Positions 40,125 through 41,348 of a stretch of 41,348 bases of DNA are shown here, one piece after another. Below the pieces are notes generated by a model. It worked only from the letters and a program-made list of their open reading frames with translations. It was not told the origin of the DNA and did not search any database. Positions within the stretch are counted from its first letter, which is position 1; the number at the start of each line of letters is the position of its first letter. Origin of the DNA: Methanobacteriota archaeon. Its GTDB lineage: Archaea; Halobacteriota; Methanomicrobia; Methanomicrobiales; Methanomicrobiaceae. The stretch covers positions 1-41,348 of the forward strand of contig JAENZA010000006.1 of assembly GCA_016841485.1 (NCBI GenBank), given 5' to 3'. Position numbers and translations under genes: made by a program.

Positions 40125-41348
40125 ATGGACAAGAAGAAAAAACTCACCACGGCTGCGGGCGCACCGGTACCCGACAACCAGAATGCCATCACGGCCGGTC
40201 CACGCGGTCCCGTGCTGATGCAGGACGTGTGGCTCCAGGAGAAACTTGCACACTTTGATCGCGAAGTGATCCCTGAACGGCGCATGCATGCCAAGGGGTC
40301 GGGGGCGTTTGGCACCTTCACCGTCACCCACGACATCACCAGATATACCAAAGCACGGATCTTCTCCGGGGTAGGCAAGGAGACCGACGTCTTTGTCCGC
40401 TTCTCGACCGTTGCCGGCGAGCGTGGTGCAGCGGATGCGGAGCGCGACATCCGAGGCTTTGCCATGAAGTTCTACACGATAGAAGGGAACTGGGACCTTG
40501 TCGGCAACAATACCCCGGTCTTCTTCCTCCGCGACCCGCACAAGTTCCCGGACCTCAACCGTGCGGTAAAGCGCGATCCCCGCACCAACATGCGCTCCGC
40601 GAAGAATAACTGGGATTTCTGGACATCCCTCCCCGAAGCGCTCCACCAGGTGACCATCACCATGAGCGACCGGGGTATCCCCTCTTCCTACCGCCACATG
40701 GACGGCTTCGGGAGCCACACCTTCAGCATGATCAATGCAGCAAACGAGCGGGTCTGGGTCAAGTTTCACCTGAAAACCCGGCAGGGCATTAAAAATCTCA
40801 CTGACGAGGAAGCCGAGGCAATCGTGGCAAAGGATCGCGAGAGCCACCAGCGTGACCTCCTCGAGAGCATCGATAGGGGCGATTTCCCCCGCTGGACGAT
40901 GTACATCCAGGTGATGACCGAGGAGCAGGCAACGAATATGCCGTACAACCCCTTCGACCTGACAAAGGTCTGGTATCACAAGGACTATCCCCTTATTGAA
41001 GTGGGCGTGCTCGAACTGAACCGGAATCCGGAAAATTACTTCCAGGATGTGGAGCAGGCCGCGTTTAACCCGGCGGCGGTTGTTCCGGGGATCAGCTTCT
41101 CTCCCGACAAGATGCTGCAGGGCCGCCTCTTCTCCTACGGGGACGCACAACGGTACCGGCTGGGCGTCAACCACCACCAGATCCCGGTCAATCGACCGAA
41201 ACATGCCCATGCGTCTCACCGTGACGGCCAGATGCGGGTGGACGGGAACCACGGGGCGGCCGTCGCCTACGAACCGAACAGTTTTTGCGAGTGGCAGGAG
41301 CAGCCCGAGTACCGGTACCCGCCGCTCGAGCTCTCAGGTGCAGCGGCG
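40125..41348 (+). CDS. Haem catalase (runs off window)
   Basis: 408 codons to the window end, of a usual ~480-500. It breaks down hydrogen peroxide to water and oxygen. Features of clade-3 catalases: [15 protein letters not shown] with the catalytic His, [32 protein letters not shown] with the catalytic Asn, and [20 protein letters not shown] with the proximal haem Tyr. ATG 40125 follows GAGGAGA; the start [20 protein letters not shown] is family-like. Catalase occurs in some methanogens (for example Methanosarcina and Methanobrevibacter) and fits oxygen tolerance together with the peroxiredoxin. The C-terminal end is not visible. Confidence 0.95.
   Translation, partial: MDKKKKLTTAAGAPVPDNQNAITAGPRGPVLMQDVWLQEKLAHFDREVIPERRMHAKGSGAFGTFTVTHDITRYTKARIFSGVGKETDVFVRFSTVAGERGAADAERDIRGFAMKFYTIEGNWDLVGNNTPVFFLRDPHKFPDLNRAVKRDPRTNMRSAKNNWDFWTSLPEALHQVTITMSDRGIPSSYRHMDGFGSHTFSMINAANERVWVKFHLKTRQGIKNLTDEEAEAIVAKDRESHQRDLLESIDRGDFPRWTMYIQVMTEEQATNMPYNPFDLTKVWYHKDYPLIEVGVLELNRNPENYFQDVEQAAFNPAAVVPGISFSPDKMLQGRLFSYGDAQRYRLGVNHHQIPVNRPKHAHASHRDGQMRVDGNHGAAVAYEPNSFCEWQEQPEYRYPPLELSGAAA

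Noticed and set aside
38951-40465. Minus-strand frame of 504 codons
   Set aside because: It crosses the methyltransferase and the catalase start, both certain on the plus strand.
39912-41252. Minus-strand frame of 446 codons
   Set aside because: Opposite the catalase gene, whose catalytic motifs are unmistakable.
1-41348. CRISPR arrays, tRNA and rRNA genes
   Set aside because: No regularly spaced direct repeats of CRISPR type and no cloverleaf or rRNA-like sequence were noticed by eye; a covariance-model scan was not possible.

Overview
The window is chromosomal DNA of a methanogenic archaeon, most likely of the order Methanomicrobiales. The main evidence is a methyl-coenzyme M reductase operon in the order mcrB-mcrD-mcrG-mcrA without mcrC between D and G. 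Supporting evidence is a PEF-CTERM surface protein, a small single-domain siroheme sulfite-reductase-like protein, archaeal TATA boxes and T-run terminators. The lineage is inferred from gene content; no 16S or other marker RNA is present.

Positions 1-12,000 hold the most unusual locus. From right to left on the minus strand lie an Hsp90-like ATPase, two paralogous TPR proteins, a membrane protein with two TrkA-N Rossmann domains and a C-terminal RyR domain, a ribokinase-like/AAA+/RyR fusion, a coiled-coil winged-helix regulator overlapping a MinD/ParA-like ATPase, and the first 69 codons of an FtsZ/tubulin-family GTPase cut by the window edge. A third TPR paralog lies on the plus strand between the last two. 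I do not recognise this combination as a named system. Its parts suggest a chaperone-assisted, ligand-sensing NTPase system with cytoskeletal-type GTPase and ATPase partners. A candidate operator core, TGTTGG(A/T)A, recurs at four of its promoters.

Positions 12,100-17,200 hold a frameshifted HEAT-repeat gene, a large DUF4062-STAND NTPase-TPR protein and a divergent kinesin-light-chain-type TPR protein. The last two look more AT-rich than their surroundings. They resemble signal-transducing or defence NTPases and may extend the same island.

Positions 17,300-23,900 are mostly small housekeeping or stress genes: PaaI-type thioesterase, TM-helix channel-like protein, an anchored exported protein, peroxiredoxin, a two-TM protein with YbjQ, a DUF5661-like protein, a SOUL haem-binding protein, a conserved 60-aa protein, a DUF3795 Cys-rich protein and a 59-aa CxxC protein. 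Positions 24,400-28,800 are the mcr operon, read leftwards behind a long AT-rich leader and upstream region.

Positions 29,300-39,800 form a rearranged zone. It holds a PEF-CTERM protein, a sulfite-reductase-like protein, a secreted seven-bladed propeller and a methyltransferase. Among these are many duplicated or broken pieces: three copies of an unrecognised intergenic element that looks like a transcribed RNA, two near-identical 45-aa Lys-rich proteins, a second identical copy of the 60-aa protein, and fragments of SOUL, RNase III dsRBD and DUF998 genes. The window ends inside a catalase gene (40,125 onward).
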